A stretch of 33,187 nt of DNA from contig CALKVF010000099.1 in assembly GCA_937996535.1 (NCBI GenBank), positions 1 through 33,187 on the forward strand. Direction: 5' to 3'. Shown one piece after another: positions 15,635 to 23,027 of this stretch. Position 1 is the stretch's first letter. Each line of letters starts with the position of its first letter. A program made the position numbers and the translations under genes. This DNA is from an uncultured Novosphingobium sp. Its GTDB lineage: Bacteria; Pseudomonadota; Alphaproteobacteria; Sphingomonadales; Sphingomonadaceae. Below the pieces are notes generated by a model. That model saw only the letters and a program-made list of their open reading frames with translations, was not told the origin of the DNA and did not search any database.

Positions 15635-17182
15635 ATGGGCTGGATCAAGAGCGGCACCCGCACTTTTACCGCAGAGGAATTCGATGCCCGCGCCCGGCGC
15701 GCGGCCACGGTGATCACCGATTTCGGTGTGACCAAGGGCGATGGCATCGCGCTCTACCTGCGAAACGACATCGCCTATTTCGAGGCGGTGTTCGGGGCGG
15801 GGATGCTCGGGATCTATCCCGTGCCGGTCAACTGGCACTACACGCCGGACGAGGCGAACTACCTCCTCACCGACAGCGGGGTGAAGCTGCTGCTGATCCA
15901 CGCCGACCTCTATGAGCCGGTGAAGTCGGCGATCCCCGCTGGCCTGCCGGTGGTGATCGTCGAGACGGGTGAGGAACTGCGCAGCGCCTATGGTCTGCCG
16001 CAGGCACCGCCGCCCGCCGGCCTGCCGCTGTGGCGCGAACTGGTCGATGCCGCCGCGCCGTGGGGCGGGGAAGCGGGGATCGCGCCCAGTTCGATCATCT
16101 ATACCTCTGGCACCACGGGCCGTCCCAAGGGGGTCAAGCGCCCGGCCTTTACCGAGGAGCAGAACGAGGCGGTCAGCTTCATGCTCGGCTGGTCCTATGG
16201 CTATGCCGAGGTGCTGGCGGGCACGCGCGATCCCGCCACGATCACTACCGCGGTGATCGGTCCGGTCTATCACTCCGCGCCCAATGCCCATTCGGCGTTT
16301 TCGATCCGGGTGGGGGCCAACGTGGTGATCTGCCCGCGCTTCGATGCCGAGGAACTGCTCGCGCTGATTGAAAAGGAGCGGATCACGCACCTCAACATGG
16401 TGCCGATCATGTTCAACCGCCTGCTGCGCCTGCCCGAGGAGGTAAAGCGCAAGTACGACCTCTCCAGCCTCCAGTTCGTCACCCACGCCGCTGCGCCGTG
16501 CCCGCCGCCGGTCAAGCGCGCGATGATCGAGTGGTGGGGGCCGGTGATCTGGGAATATTACGGCTCGACCGAGATGGGCAACGTCACCTGCCTCAGTTCC
16601 GAGGAATGGCTGGCGCATCCTGGTTCGGTCGGCAAGGTCATGCCGGGGATCACGCTGCGCGTGGTCGATCCCGATGGCAATGATGTGCCGCCCGGAACCG
16701 TGGGCGAAGTGATCGGCAAGGGCCGCCACGGCACCGATTTTACCTATCAAAATTCGCCCGAAAAGCGCGCTTCGATGGAGAAGTATGGCCTCGTGACGCC
16801 GGGCGACATGGGCTATTTCGACGCCGACGGGTTTCTCTACCTGTGCGACCGGATCAACGACATGGTGATCTCGGGCGGGGCGAACATCTATCCCGCCGAA
16901 ATCGAGGCAGAGCTGCACAAGCTGCCCGGCGTGGCCGACTGCGCGGTGTTCGGCATTCCTGATGAGGAATTCGGCGAAAGCGTGATGGCCGTTGTCCAGC
17001 CGATGCCGGGGGCCAGCCTCACCGCCGATGGCCTCAAGGCCGAACTCAAGAAGGTGCTGACCAGCTACAAGGTGCCGCGCCGGATCGACTTCGCGGGCAG
17101 TCTCCCGCGCGAGGATTCAGGCAAGATTTTCAAGCGCAAGCTGCGCGAACCCTTCTGGGAAGGGCGCGAGCGGCGCATCTGA
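15635..17182 (+). CDS. AMP-forming acyl-CoA synthetase
   Basis: A 515-residue member of the ANL adenylating superfamily that activates a carboxylic acid to its CoA thioester. It carries the phosphate loop YTSGTTGRPKGV (156-167), a YYGSTEMGN motif (about 305-313), DMGYFDADGFLYLCDR with the hinge Asp/Arg, SGGANIYPAEIE, and the C-terminal catalytic Lys in GKIFKR. The substrate is not readable from sequence; medium-chain or hydroxy acids fit the context, and this would be the LvaE-like first step. AAAGGA lies 8 bases before the ATG at 15635. The gaps to the ACAD gene before and the zinc ADH gene after are both 18 bases, so the operon is tight. Confidence 0.93.
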   Translation: MGWIKSGTRTFTAEEFDARARRAATVITDFGVTKGDGIALYLRNDIAYFEAVFGAGMLGIYPVPVNWHYTPDEANYLLTDSGVKLLLIHADLYEPVKSAIPAGLPVVIVETGEELRSAYGLPQAPPPAGLPLWRELVDAAAPWGGEAGIAPSSIIYTSGTTGRPKGVKRPAFTEEQNEAVSFMLGWSYGYAEVLAGTRDPATITTAVIGPVYHSAPNAHSAFSIRVGANVVICPRFDAEELLALIEKERITHLNMVPIMFNRLLRLPEEVKRKYDLSSLQFVTHAAAPCPPPVKRAMIEWWGPVIWEYYGSTEMGNVTCLSSEEWLAHPGSVGKVMPGITLRVVDPDGNDVPPGTVGEVIGKGRHGTDFTYQNSPEKRASMEKYGLVTPGDMGYFDADGFLYLCDRINDMVISGGANIYPAEIEAELHKLPGVADCAVFGIPDEEFGESVMAVVQPMPGASLTADGLKAELKKVLTSYKVPRRIDFAGSLPREDSGKIFKRKLREPFWEGRERRI

Positions 17183-17200
17183 GCTGAGAGAGGATACGAC

Positions 17201-18241
17201 ATGAAGGCCCTGCGGTACTACGGCGCGCGCGACGTGCGTTATGAAGCGATGGACGATCCCGCGCCGCAATCGACCCGCGATGCGGTGGTCAAGGTTGAGG
17301 CTTGCTCGATCTGCGGTTCGGACCTGCACATCTATCACGGCCACGGCTTTTCCGAGGATCTGGGCTTCTGCGTTGGCCACGAGGCAGTGGGCGAGGTGGT
17401 CGAGGTCGGCAGCGGGGTCAACCAGCTCAAGGTCGGTGACAAGGTGATGATCCCGGCGGCGGTGGGGTGCGGCTCGTGCCGGGCCTGCCTCGCGGGCGTG
17501 GTCAACCTGTGCGAATATGGCATGGGCTCGTGCTATGGCCTCTCGGCCAAGCTGCAAGGCTCGCAGGCCGAGGCCGTGCGCGTGCCTGCCGCCGATGCCA
17601 ACGCCGTGAAGGTGCCGGAAGGCGTCAGCATGGAACAGGCCTTGATGATGACCGACGCGCTCGCCACCGCCTGGTACGGCGCGCGCAACGCGGACATCAA
17701 GCCGGGCTCCAGCGTGGCCGTGGTCGGGCTGGGCCCGATCGGGCTGATGGCGGTCGACAGTGCCTTCGTGATGGGCGCGCACGTGGTCTATGCGATCGAC
17801 CCAATCCCCGAACGCCGCGCGCTGGCCGAAGCTGCCGGCGCGATCGCGCTCCACCCCGACGAGGCGATGGAGCGGATCAAGCAGGATACCAAGGGCCGCA
17901 AGCTGGATTGCGCGGTCGAAGTGGTGGGCGCGGATGCCACGGTCGATTTCGCGCTGCGGCTGGTGCGCCCGCGCGGCACGGTTTCGGTGATCGGGGTGCA
18001 GCAGTCGCGCCGCTTTGCCTTTCCGCTCGAACGCGCGTTTGCGGCGGGCCTGACCTTCCGCACTGGCACCTGCTCGGTGCCCGAGGAACTGCCCGCGCTG
18101 TTCCCGCTGGTCCAGTCGGGCCGGCTAAAGCCTGAAAAGTATGTCAGCCACCGCCTGCCGCTGAGCCAGGGGGCTGAGGCCTACCGCCTGTTCGAGGCGC
18201 GCGAGGCCGGGGCGCTGAAAATGGTGCTGATCCCGGATTGA
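17201..18241 (+). CDS. Zinc-dependent medium-chain alcohol dehydrogenase
   Basis: A 346-residue MDR-family dehydrogenase. Catalytic zinc ligands are Cys38 in CSICGSD and His60-Glu61 in GHEAVGE; structural zinc ligands are Cys90, Cys93, Cys96 and Cys104 in CGSCRACLAGVVNLC. The Rossmann motif GLGPIG lies near 176. It oxidises an alcohol or reduces an aldehyde/ketone with NAD(P). The CGSD and GHE motifs and the intact four-Cys lobe resemble sorbitol/threonine/glutathione-independent formaldehyde dehydrogenase relatives, so the substrate is uncertain. Last gene of the rightward TetR-controlled operon (18 bases after the CoA ligase). GAGAGGA precedes the ATG at 17201. Its end faces leuA, with a hairpin between them. 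Confidence 0.92.
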   Translation: MKALRYYGARDVRYEAMDDPAPQSTRDAVVKVEACSICGSDLHIYHGHGFSEDLGFCVGHEAVGEVVEVGSGVNQLKVGDKVMIPAAVGCGSCRACLAGVVNLCEYGMGSCYGLSAKLQGSQAEAVRVPAADANAVKVPEGVSMEQALMMTDALATAWYGARNADIKPGSSVAVVGLGPIGLMAVDSAFVMGAHVVYAIDPIPERRALAEAAGAIALHPDEAMERIKQDTKGRKLDCAVEVVGADATVDFALRLVRPRGTVSVIGVQQSRRFAFPLERAFAAGLTFRTGTCSVPEELPALFPLVQSGRLKPEKYVSHRLPLSQGAEAYRLFEAREAGALKMVLIPD

Positions 18242-18248
18242 TATAGGG

Positions 18249-18279
18249 AAAAACGCCCCGCCTGATTCCGGGCGGGGCG
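18249..18279 (-). terminator. Rho-independent terminator of leuA
   Basis: The arms CGCCCCGCC (18254-18262) and GGCGGGGCG (18271-18279) form a 9-bp GC-only stem with an 8-base loop. On the minus strand the stem is followed by TTTTT, so it terminates leuA. The plus-strand side lacks a T-run, so it is at best a weak stop for the zinc ADH operon arriving from the left. Confidence 0.88.
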
Positions 18280-18287
18280 CTTGATCC

Positions 18288-19964
18288 TTACTTGGCGCTG
18301 GCTTCGTTCGCCGCGCTCAGCACGGCGCGGACGCTGGCCGTGGCAATGTCTTCATCGATGCCGACGCCCCAGATGGTCTTGCCCTCGGGTGTGACGCATT
18401 CGACGTAGGCCGCCGCGCGCGCATCCGACCCGGCGGTCATCGCGTGCTCGGTATAGTCGCGCACTTCGAGTTTCACGCCGAAGGCATCGGCGAGCGTGGT
18501 CACGACCGAGGAAATCAGCCCGTTGCCGCGCCCGGACACCGACTGTTCCTTGCCTTCCAGCTCGATCTTCCCGGCGAAGATCCGGGTGCCGTCCGGCCCC
18601 TTGGTTTCGTCGTAATCGACCAGCTGGAAATGCTGCGGCGTGTTGAGGTGATAGACGCGCTGGAACACCGCCCAGATATCGCTCGCCACCAGTTCGCGGC
18701 CCAGTTCGTCGGCCAGATCCTGCACGTGCTTGGAGAAGTGCGCCTGCATCTTCTTGGGCAGCTTGAGGCCCTGATCCTGTTCGATCACCCAGGCGAAGCC
18801 GCCCTTGCCGGACTGCGAGTTGACGCGAATTACCGCTTCGTAGCTGCGGCCAAGGTCGGCCGGATCGATCGGCAGATAGGGGACGGCCCAAAGCTCGTCG
18901 TTGCGGCTATCCTGCGCAGCAAAGCCCTTCTTGATCGCGTCCTGATGGCTGCCGGAAAAGGCCGTGAACACCAGTTCGCCGCCATAGGGATGACGCTCGG
19001 GCACCTTTAGCTGGTTGCAGTATTCAACCGTCTGGATCACTTCGTCGATGTTCGAGAAGTCCAGCTCAGGGTTCACACCCTGGGTGTACATGTTGAGCGC
19101 GACGGTCACGAGGCAGCAGTTGCCGGTGCGCTCGCCATTGCCGAACAGGCAGCCCTCGACGCGGTCGGCGCCGGCCATCAGGCCCAGTTCCGCCGCCGCC
19201 ACGCCGGTGCCGCGGTCGTTATGGGTGTGGAGCGAGATCACCGCCGCATCGCGGTTGGGCAGGTTGCGGCAGAAATACTCGATCTGGTCAGCATAGACGT
19301 TGGGCGTCGCGCATTCGACCGTGGCGGGCAGGTTGAGGATGATCGGATGATCGACCGTCGGCGCCAGCACTTCCATCACCGCTTCGCAGCATTCGATGCT
19401 GAAATCGACTTCGGCGGTAGAGAAGGTTTCGGGGCTGTATTCGAAGTGCCACTTCGTTTCGGGGAAACGCGCAGCCTGATCGCGCAGGAACTTTGCACCC
19501 TGACGGGCGATTTCCTTGATCTCGGGCTTTTCCAGCCCGAACACCACCTGACGCCACAGCGGCGACACGGCGTTGTAGACGTGAACGATCGCTTCCTTCG
19601 CGCCCGCGAGGCTTTCGAACGAGGTCTTGATCAGATCCTCGCGCGACTGGGTCAGCACTTGCACCAGCACATCATCGGGAATGCGCCCGGAATCAACCAG
19701 GCCGCGGATGAAGTCGAACTCGGTCGCGCCCGCGCTCGGGAAACCGACTTCGATTTCCTTGAGACCGACCTTTACGAGCAGGTCGAAGAACCGGCTCTTC
19801 TTTTCGGCGCCCATCGGATCGATCAGCGCCTGATTGCCATCGCGCAGGTCCGTCGAGAGCCAGCGCGGGGCCTTCTCGATGATTTTCGAGGGCCACTGGC
19901 GATTGGGCAGGTTGATCTGCGGGAAGGGACGGTACTTGGCCCCGGGGTTCTTCAGCATGGTCAT
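18288..19964 (-). CDS. leuA: 2-isopropylmalate synthase
   Basis: LeuA joins acetyl-CoA and 2-oxoisovalerate in the first committed step of leucine biosynthesis and is inhibited by leucine. The 558-residue protein is of the longer LeuA type that starts with YRPFPQINLPNRQWPS (11-26). The HMGL-like TIM barrel carries STDLRDGNQ (37-45, metal Asp39), HTHND (246-250) and GNGERTGN (275-282). The C-terminal third is the regulatory dimer domain, with GRGNGLISS and AYVECVTPEGKTIWGVGIDEDI-type segments. ATG at 19964 (or 19958, two codons later). Regulation: a leader peptide with four Leu codons and alternative RNA pairings lies upstream (20048-20098). Its substrate 2-oxoisovalerate comes from the ilvBNC pathway encoded at 24449-27810. 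Confidence 0.96.
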   Translation of the reverse strand: MTMLKNPGAKYRPFPQINLPNRQWPSKIIEKAPRWLSTDLRDGNQALIDPMGAEKKSRFFDLLVKVGLKEIEVGFPSAGATEFDFIRGLVDSGRIPDDVLVQVLTQSREDLIKTSFESLAGAKEAIVHVYNAVSPLWRQVVFGLEKPEIKEIARQGAKFLRDQAARFPETKWHFEYSPETFSTAEVDFSIECCEAVMEVLAPTVDHPIILNLPATVECATPNVYADQIEYFCRNLPNRDAAVISLHTHNDRGTGVAAAELGLMAGADRVEGCLFGNGERTGNCCLVTVALNMYTQGVNPELDFSNIDEVIQTVEYCNQLKVPERHPYGGELVFTAFSGSHQDAIKKGFAAQDSRNDELWAVPYLPIDPADLGRSYEAVIRVNSQSGKGGFAWVIEQDQGLKLPKKMQAHFSKHVQDLADELGRELVASDIWAVFQRVYHLNTPQHFQLVDYDETKGPDGTRIFAGKIELEGKEQSVSGRGNGLISSVVTTLADAFGVKLEVRDYTEHAMTAGSDARAAAYVECVTPEGKTIWGVGIDEDIATASVRAVLSAANEASAK

Positions 19965-20008
19965 GGCTAAATCTCAGGTATGGCGTTGCGACAGGTTCGG
20001 CGGGGTCT

Positions 20009-20060
20009 CCCTTGGGTGCCGCTAACGCACCCGTGAGGCACGCCAGCTCACGCCCAAGGG
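20009..20060 (-). promoter_or_regulatory. leuA leader RNA: mutually exclusive pairings (attenuator-like)
   Basis: On the minus strand, CCCUUGGG near the end of the leader peptide (20060-20053) is perfectly complementary to CCCAAGGG downstream (20016-20009). The second element overlaps the 3' arm of a separate hairpin, GGGUGC (20032-20027)/GCACCC (20019-20014), so the two cannot form together. Further down, CUCACGGGU can pair, with a two-base bulge, with ACCUGAG just before leuA. No T-run follows any stem, so control may act on leuA translation or by Rho rather than by a simple terminator. Pairings are seen; the switching is inferred. Confidence 0.5.
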
Positions 20061-20098
20061 CGGATAAGTCGCAGGGTAAGGCCAAGCCGAGTGATCAT
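20048..20098 (-). CDS. leuL: leu operon leader peptide (16 residues, Leu-rich)
   Basis: A short open frame ahead of leuA reads MITRLGLTLRLIRPWA and stops at TGA. Four of its 16 residues are Leu (codons CTT, CTT, CTG, CTT), all within a 7-codon span (codons 5-11), which is the design of an amino-acid attenuation leader. Stalling here would free downstream RNA to re-pair (see 20009-20060). A promoter with its -10 box at 20107-20112 puts the transcription start within a couple of bases of the ATG, so the peptide may be translated from a nearly leaderless RNA. It is too short for normal gene finders; the assignment rests on position, composition and context. Confidence 0.66.
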   Translation of the reverse strand: MITRLGLTLRLIRPWA

Positions 20099-20106
20099 GC
20101 GCTCAG

Positions 20107-20135
20107 CCTATGGGGACTGACCCGGGCCTTGTAAA
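20107..20135 (-). promoter_or_regulatory. Candidate promoter of leuL-leuA
   Basis: On the minus strand TTTACA (20135-20130) and CATAGG (20112-20107) are 17 bases apart. The predicted transcription start falls about 6-8 bases downstream, at or just before the leader peptide ATG at 20098. The -10 box is a modest match, so this is a candidate only. Confidence 0.45.
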
Positions 20136-20236
20136 GAGGCCAAACGCCGCGCGGCGGCCTGTTCCAGCTTGCCCTGCCGCGTGGCTGGGGCAATATGGGT
20201 GCCAAAGTGCAACCGATCGATTGGGGGACAAGGCGG

Positions 20237-21457
20237 ATGACGCAGCTGGCACGTGCAACGGGACGGTTTGATTCGGGGCGGCTCGCGCGGATCGATGCCT
20301 TCATCAAGGCGAACTACCTCGACACCGGAAAGCTCGCGAACGCGCAGCTGCTGATCTCCGACCGGGGCGAGATTGCGCACCTGTCCTCGCAGGGGGCGGC
20401 CCGCGAAGGCGGCCCGCCGATCGATGAAAGCTCGCTGTTCCGCATCGCCAGCATGACCAAGCCGATCACTTCGATCGCCTTCATGATGCTGCTGGAGGAA
20501 GGCAAGGTCGCGCTTGATACGCCGGTTCATCACGTGCTGCCCGAGTTCAAGGATCTGGGCGTCTACAACGGCGGCGGCGGGGGCGTGCCGTTCCTGACCA
20601 AGCCCTGCGCGCGGCCGATGCAGATGCTCGATCTGCTGCGCCACACCTCGGGGCTGACCTATGGCTTCCAGAACCGCACCAACATTGATGCGGCCCACCG
20701 CGAGGGCAAGATCGAGAACTGGCACGGTAACCTTGATCTTGATGGGCTGGTCGCCGCGCTGGGCAAGCTGCCGCTCGAATTCTCGCCGGGCGAGGCGTGG
20801 AACTATTCGGTGTCGACCGACGTGCTGGGCGCGGTGGTGCAGCGGCTTTCGGGCCAATCGCTGCCCGATTTCTTCCAGCAGCGGATCTTTGCCCCGCTGG
20901 GCATGGAGGATACCTTCTTCGCCGTTCCCGAAAGCAAGATCGACCGGCTGACCGATTGCTACACCTTCGTGCCGGGCAAGGGCCGGGTGATGTATGATCG
21001 CGGCGCCGAAAGCGCGTGGAGCCGGATGCCGACCCAGGTTTCGGGCGGCGGCGGGCTGGTGTCGACCGCGCTCGACTATCACCGGTTCTGCTCGATGCTG
21101 CTGGGCGGCGGGGAACTGCACGGCACCCGGATCATCAGCCGCAAGACGCTGGAACTGATGACGCTCAACCACTTGCCGGGCGGGGCGGATCTCGCCTCGA
21201 TGTCAAAGTCGCTGTTCAGCGAGGCGGCCAATGCCGGGACCGGGTTTGGCCTGGGCTTTGCGGTCAACATCGATGTCGCACGCACGATGATCCCGGGCTC
21301 GGTCGGCGAATTCTACTGGGGCGGGATGTTCTCGACCGCGTTCTTCGTCGATCCGGTGGAAGAGATCGCGATGGTCTTCATGACCCAGATGTCGCCGTCG
21401 AGCACCTATCCGATCCGGCGCGAGCTCAAGACGCTGATCTACTCGGCGCTGGTGTGA
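20237..21457 (+). CDS. Serine hydrolase of the beta-lactamase / class C-like esterase family
   Basis: A 406-residue penicillin-binding-protein-fold hydrolase. The nucleophile motif SMTK (72-75) gives Ser72 and Lys75, and the second motif is a Tyr in WNYSVS (Tyr190). GGGGLVSTALDYHRF and a late GFGLGFAV segment match the EstB/LACTB-type esterases more than true beta-lactamases, and no signal peptide is visible, so a cytoplasmic esterase or lactone/ester hydrolase is likelier than antibiotic resistance. I prefer the ATG at 20237, which has GGGGGA 8 bases upstream; an in-frame ATG at 20195 adds 14 residues and is also possible. First gene of a rightward run of four, divergent from leuL-leuA; the two promoters share about 140 bases. 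Confidence 0.87.
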   Translation: MTQLARATGRFDSGRLARIDAFIKANYLDTGKLANAQLLISDRGEIAHLSSQGAAREGGPPIDESSLFRIASMTKPITSIAFMMLLEEGKVALDTPVHHVLPEFKDLGVYNGGGGGVPFLTKPCARPMQMLDLLRHTSGLTYGFQNRTNIDAAHREGKIENWHGNLDLDGLVAALGKLPLEFSPGEAWNYSVSTDVLGAVVQRLSGQSLPDFFQQRIFAPLGMEDTFFAVPESKIDRLTDCYTFVPGKGRVMYDRGAESAWSRMPTQVSGGGGLVSTALDYHRFCSMLLGGGELHGTRIISRKTLELMTLNHLPGGADLASMSKSLFSEAANAGTGFGLGFAVNIDVARTMIPGSVGEFYWGGMFSTAFFVDPVEEIAMVFMTQMSPSSTYPIRRELKTLIYSALV

Positions 21458-21462
21458 CTGCC

Positions 21463-21891
21463 ATGAGCGACAACGGCGTGGAGACGCTTTACGAAACGAT
21501 GGGGCTGGTCCGCATCGCCGAGATGAACCCCGAAGGCCGCGCTAGCCTCGAATATATGGCCGGGCCCGAGCTGTGCCATTCGGGCGGCGTGGTGCAGGGC
21601 GGTTTTGTGACCGGGTGGATCGATGCGGCGATGGCCCATGCGGCAATCGCGCTCAACGGCCCCGATGTCACCCCGATGACGCTGGAACTCAAGGTCAGCT
21701 TCTTTGCCCCGGTGCGCCCCGGGCTGGTGATCGCGGAAGGCTGGGTAGAGCGCAACGGCCGCAAGACCGCCTTCTACGAAGGCCATCTCAAGGATGCTGC
21801 GGGCAAGGTGCTGGCCAAGGCGACGACAACGATGATGCTGGCTGACCGCGCCCGGGTCGAAGCCGCGTCCAAGGCGGCAACGGGAGCCTGA
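21463..21891 (+). CDS. Hotdog-fold thioesterase (PaaI family)
   Basis: A 142-residue acyl-CoA thioesterase-like protein. The block HSGGVVQGGFVTGWIDAAMAHA (from His39, with Asp54) is the PaaI-type active-site region, followed by MTLELKVSFFAPVRPG and a strand ending AKATTTMML. Such enzymes hydrolyse acyl- or aryl-CoA thioesters to free CoA. The ATG at 21463 lies 5 bases after the serine hydrolase stop, and its own TGA overlaps the ATG of the epoxide hydrolase, so these genes are translated together. The frame is open upstream through the previous gene, but that part is only a shadow of the hydrolase gene. Confidence 0.9.
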   Translation: MSDNGVETLYETMGLVRIAEMNPEGRASLEYMAGPELCHSGGVVQGGFVTGWIDAAMAHAAIALNGPDVTPMTLELKVSFFAPVRPGLVIAEGWVERNGRKTAFYEGHLKDAAGKVLAKATTTMMLADRARVEAASKAATGA

Positions 21892-23018
21892 TGATGAGCG
21901 AGATCAAGCCTTTCACTCTTGCGGTCCCGCAGCGCGAGCTGGACGATCTGGCCGCGCGGATTGACATGGCCCGCTGGCCCGAGCGCGAGACGGTGGCCGA
22001 TTGGTCGCAGGGCGCGCCGCTCGCCGCGCTGCAGGAACTAGTCGGCTATTGGCGGCGCGGCTATGATTGGCGGGCCTGCGAAGGGCGGCTCAACGCGCTG
22101 GGGCAGTTCACCACGGTGATCGACGGGCTGGAGATCCATTTCCTCCACATCCGCTCGCCCCATGCCGGGGCCATGCCGCTGATCATGACGCACGGCTGGC
22201 CGGGTTCGGTGATCGAATTCATGGGCGTGATCGAGGCGCTGACCAACCCCGAGGATCAGGCCCAGGCCTTTGATCTGGTGCTGCCGTCGCTGCCGGGCTT
22301 CGGCTTTTCCGGCAAGCCGGCGGCGGCCGGTTGGGGCGTGGAGCGGATCGGCCGGGCCTGGGGCGAGCTGATGCGGCGGCTGGGCTATGGCCGCTGGGTT
22401 GCGCAGGGCGGCGATTGGGGCTCGGCAGTGACAACCGCGATCGCGGTGCAGAAGATCGCGGGCTGCGCGGGCGTGCATCTCAACATGCCGATCGGGCGGC
22501 CCTTGCCTGAAGACCTTGAAAACCCGTCGCCTGCCGAACTCAAGGCACTGGGCGCGCTCAAGCACTATCAGGACTGGGACGCGGGCTATTCGACCCAGCA
22601 GCGCACCCGCCCGCAGACGGTGGGCTATGGGCTGGTTGACAGCCCGGTGGGGCTGGCGGGCTGGATCTTCGAGAAAATGTGGGCCTGGACGGATAATGCG
22701 GGATCACCCTTCGATGCGCTCAGCCGCGATCAGATTCTCGACAACCTGATGCTCTATTGGTTGCCGGCAACCGGCGCGTCCTCGGCGCGGCTCTATTGGG
22801 AAAGCTTCGGCAGCTTTGCCCCGCACGAAATCGAACTGCCGGTGGCGGTCAGCGCGTTTCCCAAGGAAATTCTGCCGACCCCGCGCAAGTGGGCCGAGCG
22901 CAATTTCAAAAACCTCGTTCACTGGGGCGATATGGACAAGGGCGGGCATTTTGCCGCCTGGGAACAGCCCGAGGCCTTTGTGCGCGAACTGCGCACCGCC
23001 TTTGCGCTGATGCGCTGA
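21891..23018 (+). CDS. Epoxide hydrolase (EHN-type alpha/beta hydrolase)
   Basis: A 375-residue enzyme with the N-terminal epoxide-hydrolase domain (about 4-110, FTLAVPQRELDDLAARIDMARWP) and an alpha/beta-hydrolase core. It has the oxyanion motif HGWPGS (101-106), nucleophile Asp175 in QGGDWGS, and the catalytic His353 in KGGHFAAWE. It opens epoxides to vicinal diols; no signal peptide is seen. The ATG at 21891 overlaps the thioesterase stop (TGATG), with GGGAG 4 bases upstream; a second ATG at 21894 is equally close. It lies in one operon with the serine hydrolase, thioesterase and permease. The substrate is unknown; related enzymes act on juvenile-hormone-like, terpene or fatty epoxides. 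Confidence 0.92.
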   Translation: MMSEIKPFTLAVPQRELDDLAARIDMARWPERETVADWSQGAPLAALQELVGYWRRGYDWRACEGRLNALGQFTTVIDGLEIHFLHIRSPHAGAMPLIMTHGWPGSVIEFMGVIEALTNPEDQAQAFDLVLPSLPGFGFSGKPAAAGWGVERIGRAWGELMRRLGYGRWVAQGGDWGSAVTTAIAVQKIAGCAGVHLNMPIGRPLPEDLENPSPAELKALGALKHYQDWDAGYSTQQRTRPQTVGYGLVDSPVGLAGWIFEKMWAWTDNAGSPFDALSRDQILDNLMLYWLPATGASSARLYWESFGSFAPHEIELPVAVSAFPKEILPTPRKWAERNFKNLVHWGDMDKGGHFAAWEQPEAFVRELRTAFALMR

Positions 23019-23027
23019 GGGGGCGGC

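Noticed and set aside
14387..16918. An 843-codon minus-strand frame across the ACAD and CoA-ligase genes
   Set aside because: Shadow frame with His/Asp/Arg-rich translation typical of antisense to GC-rich genes.
18249..18279. The hairpin as a terminator for the rightward Zn-ADH operon
   Set aside because: On the plus strand no T-run follows the stem, so only the leuA direction is supported.
20195..20236. Upstream ATG extension of the serine hydrolase
   Set aside because: Possible, but the ATG at 20237 has the better ribosome site (GGGGGA, 8 bases) and the extra 14 residues add nothing typical of the family.
20237..21457. An antibiotic-resistance beta-lactamase
   Set aside because: No signal peptide and a Tyr-Ser-Val second motif typical of esterase-type relatives; its neighbours are catabolic genes.
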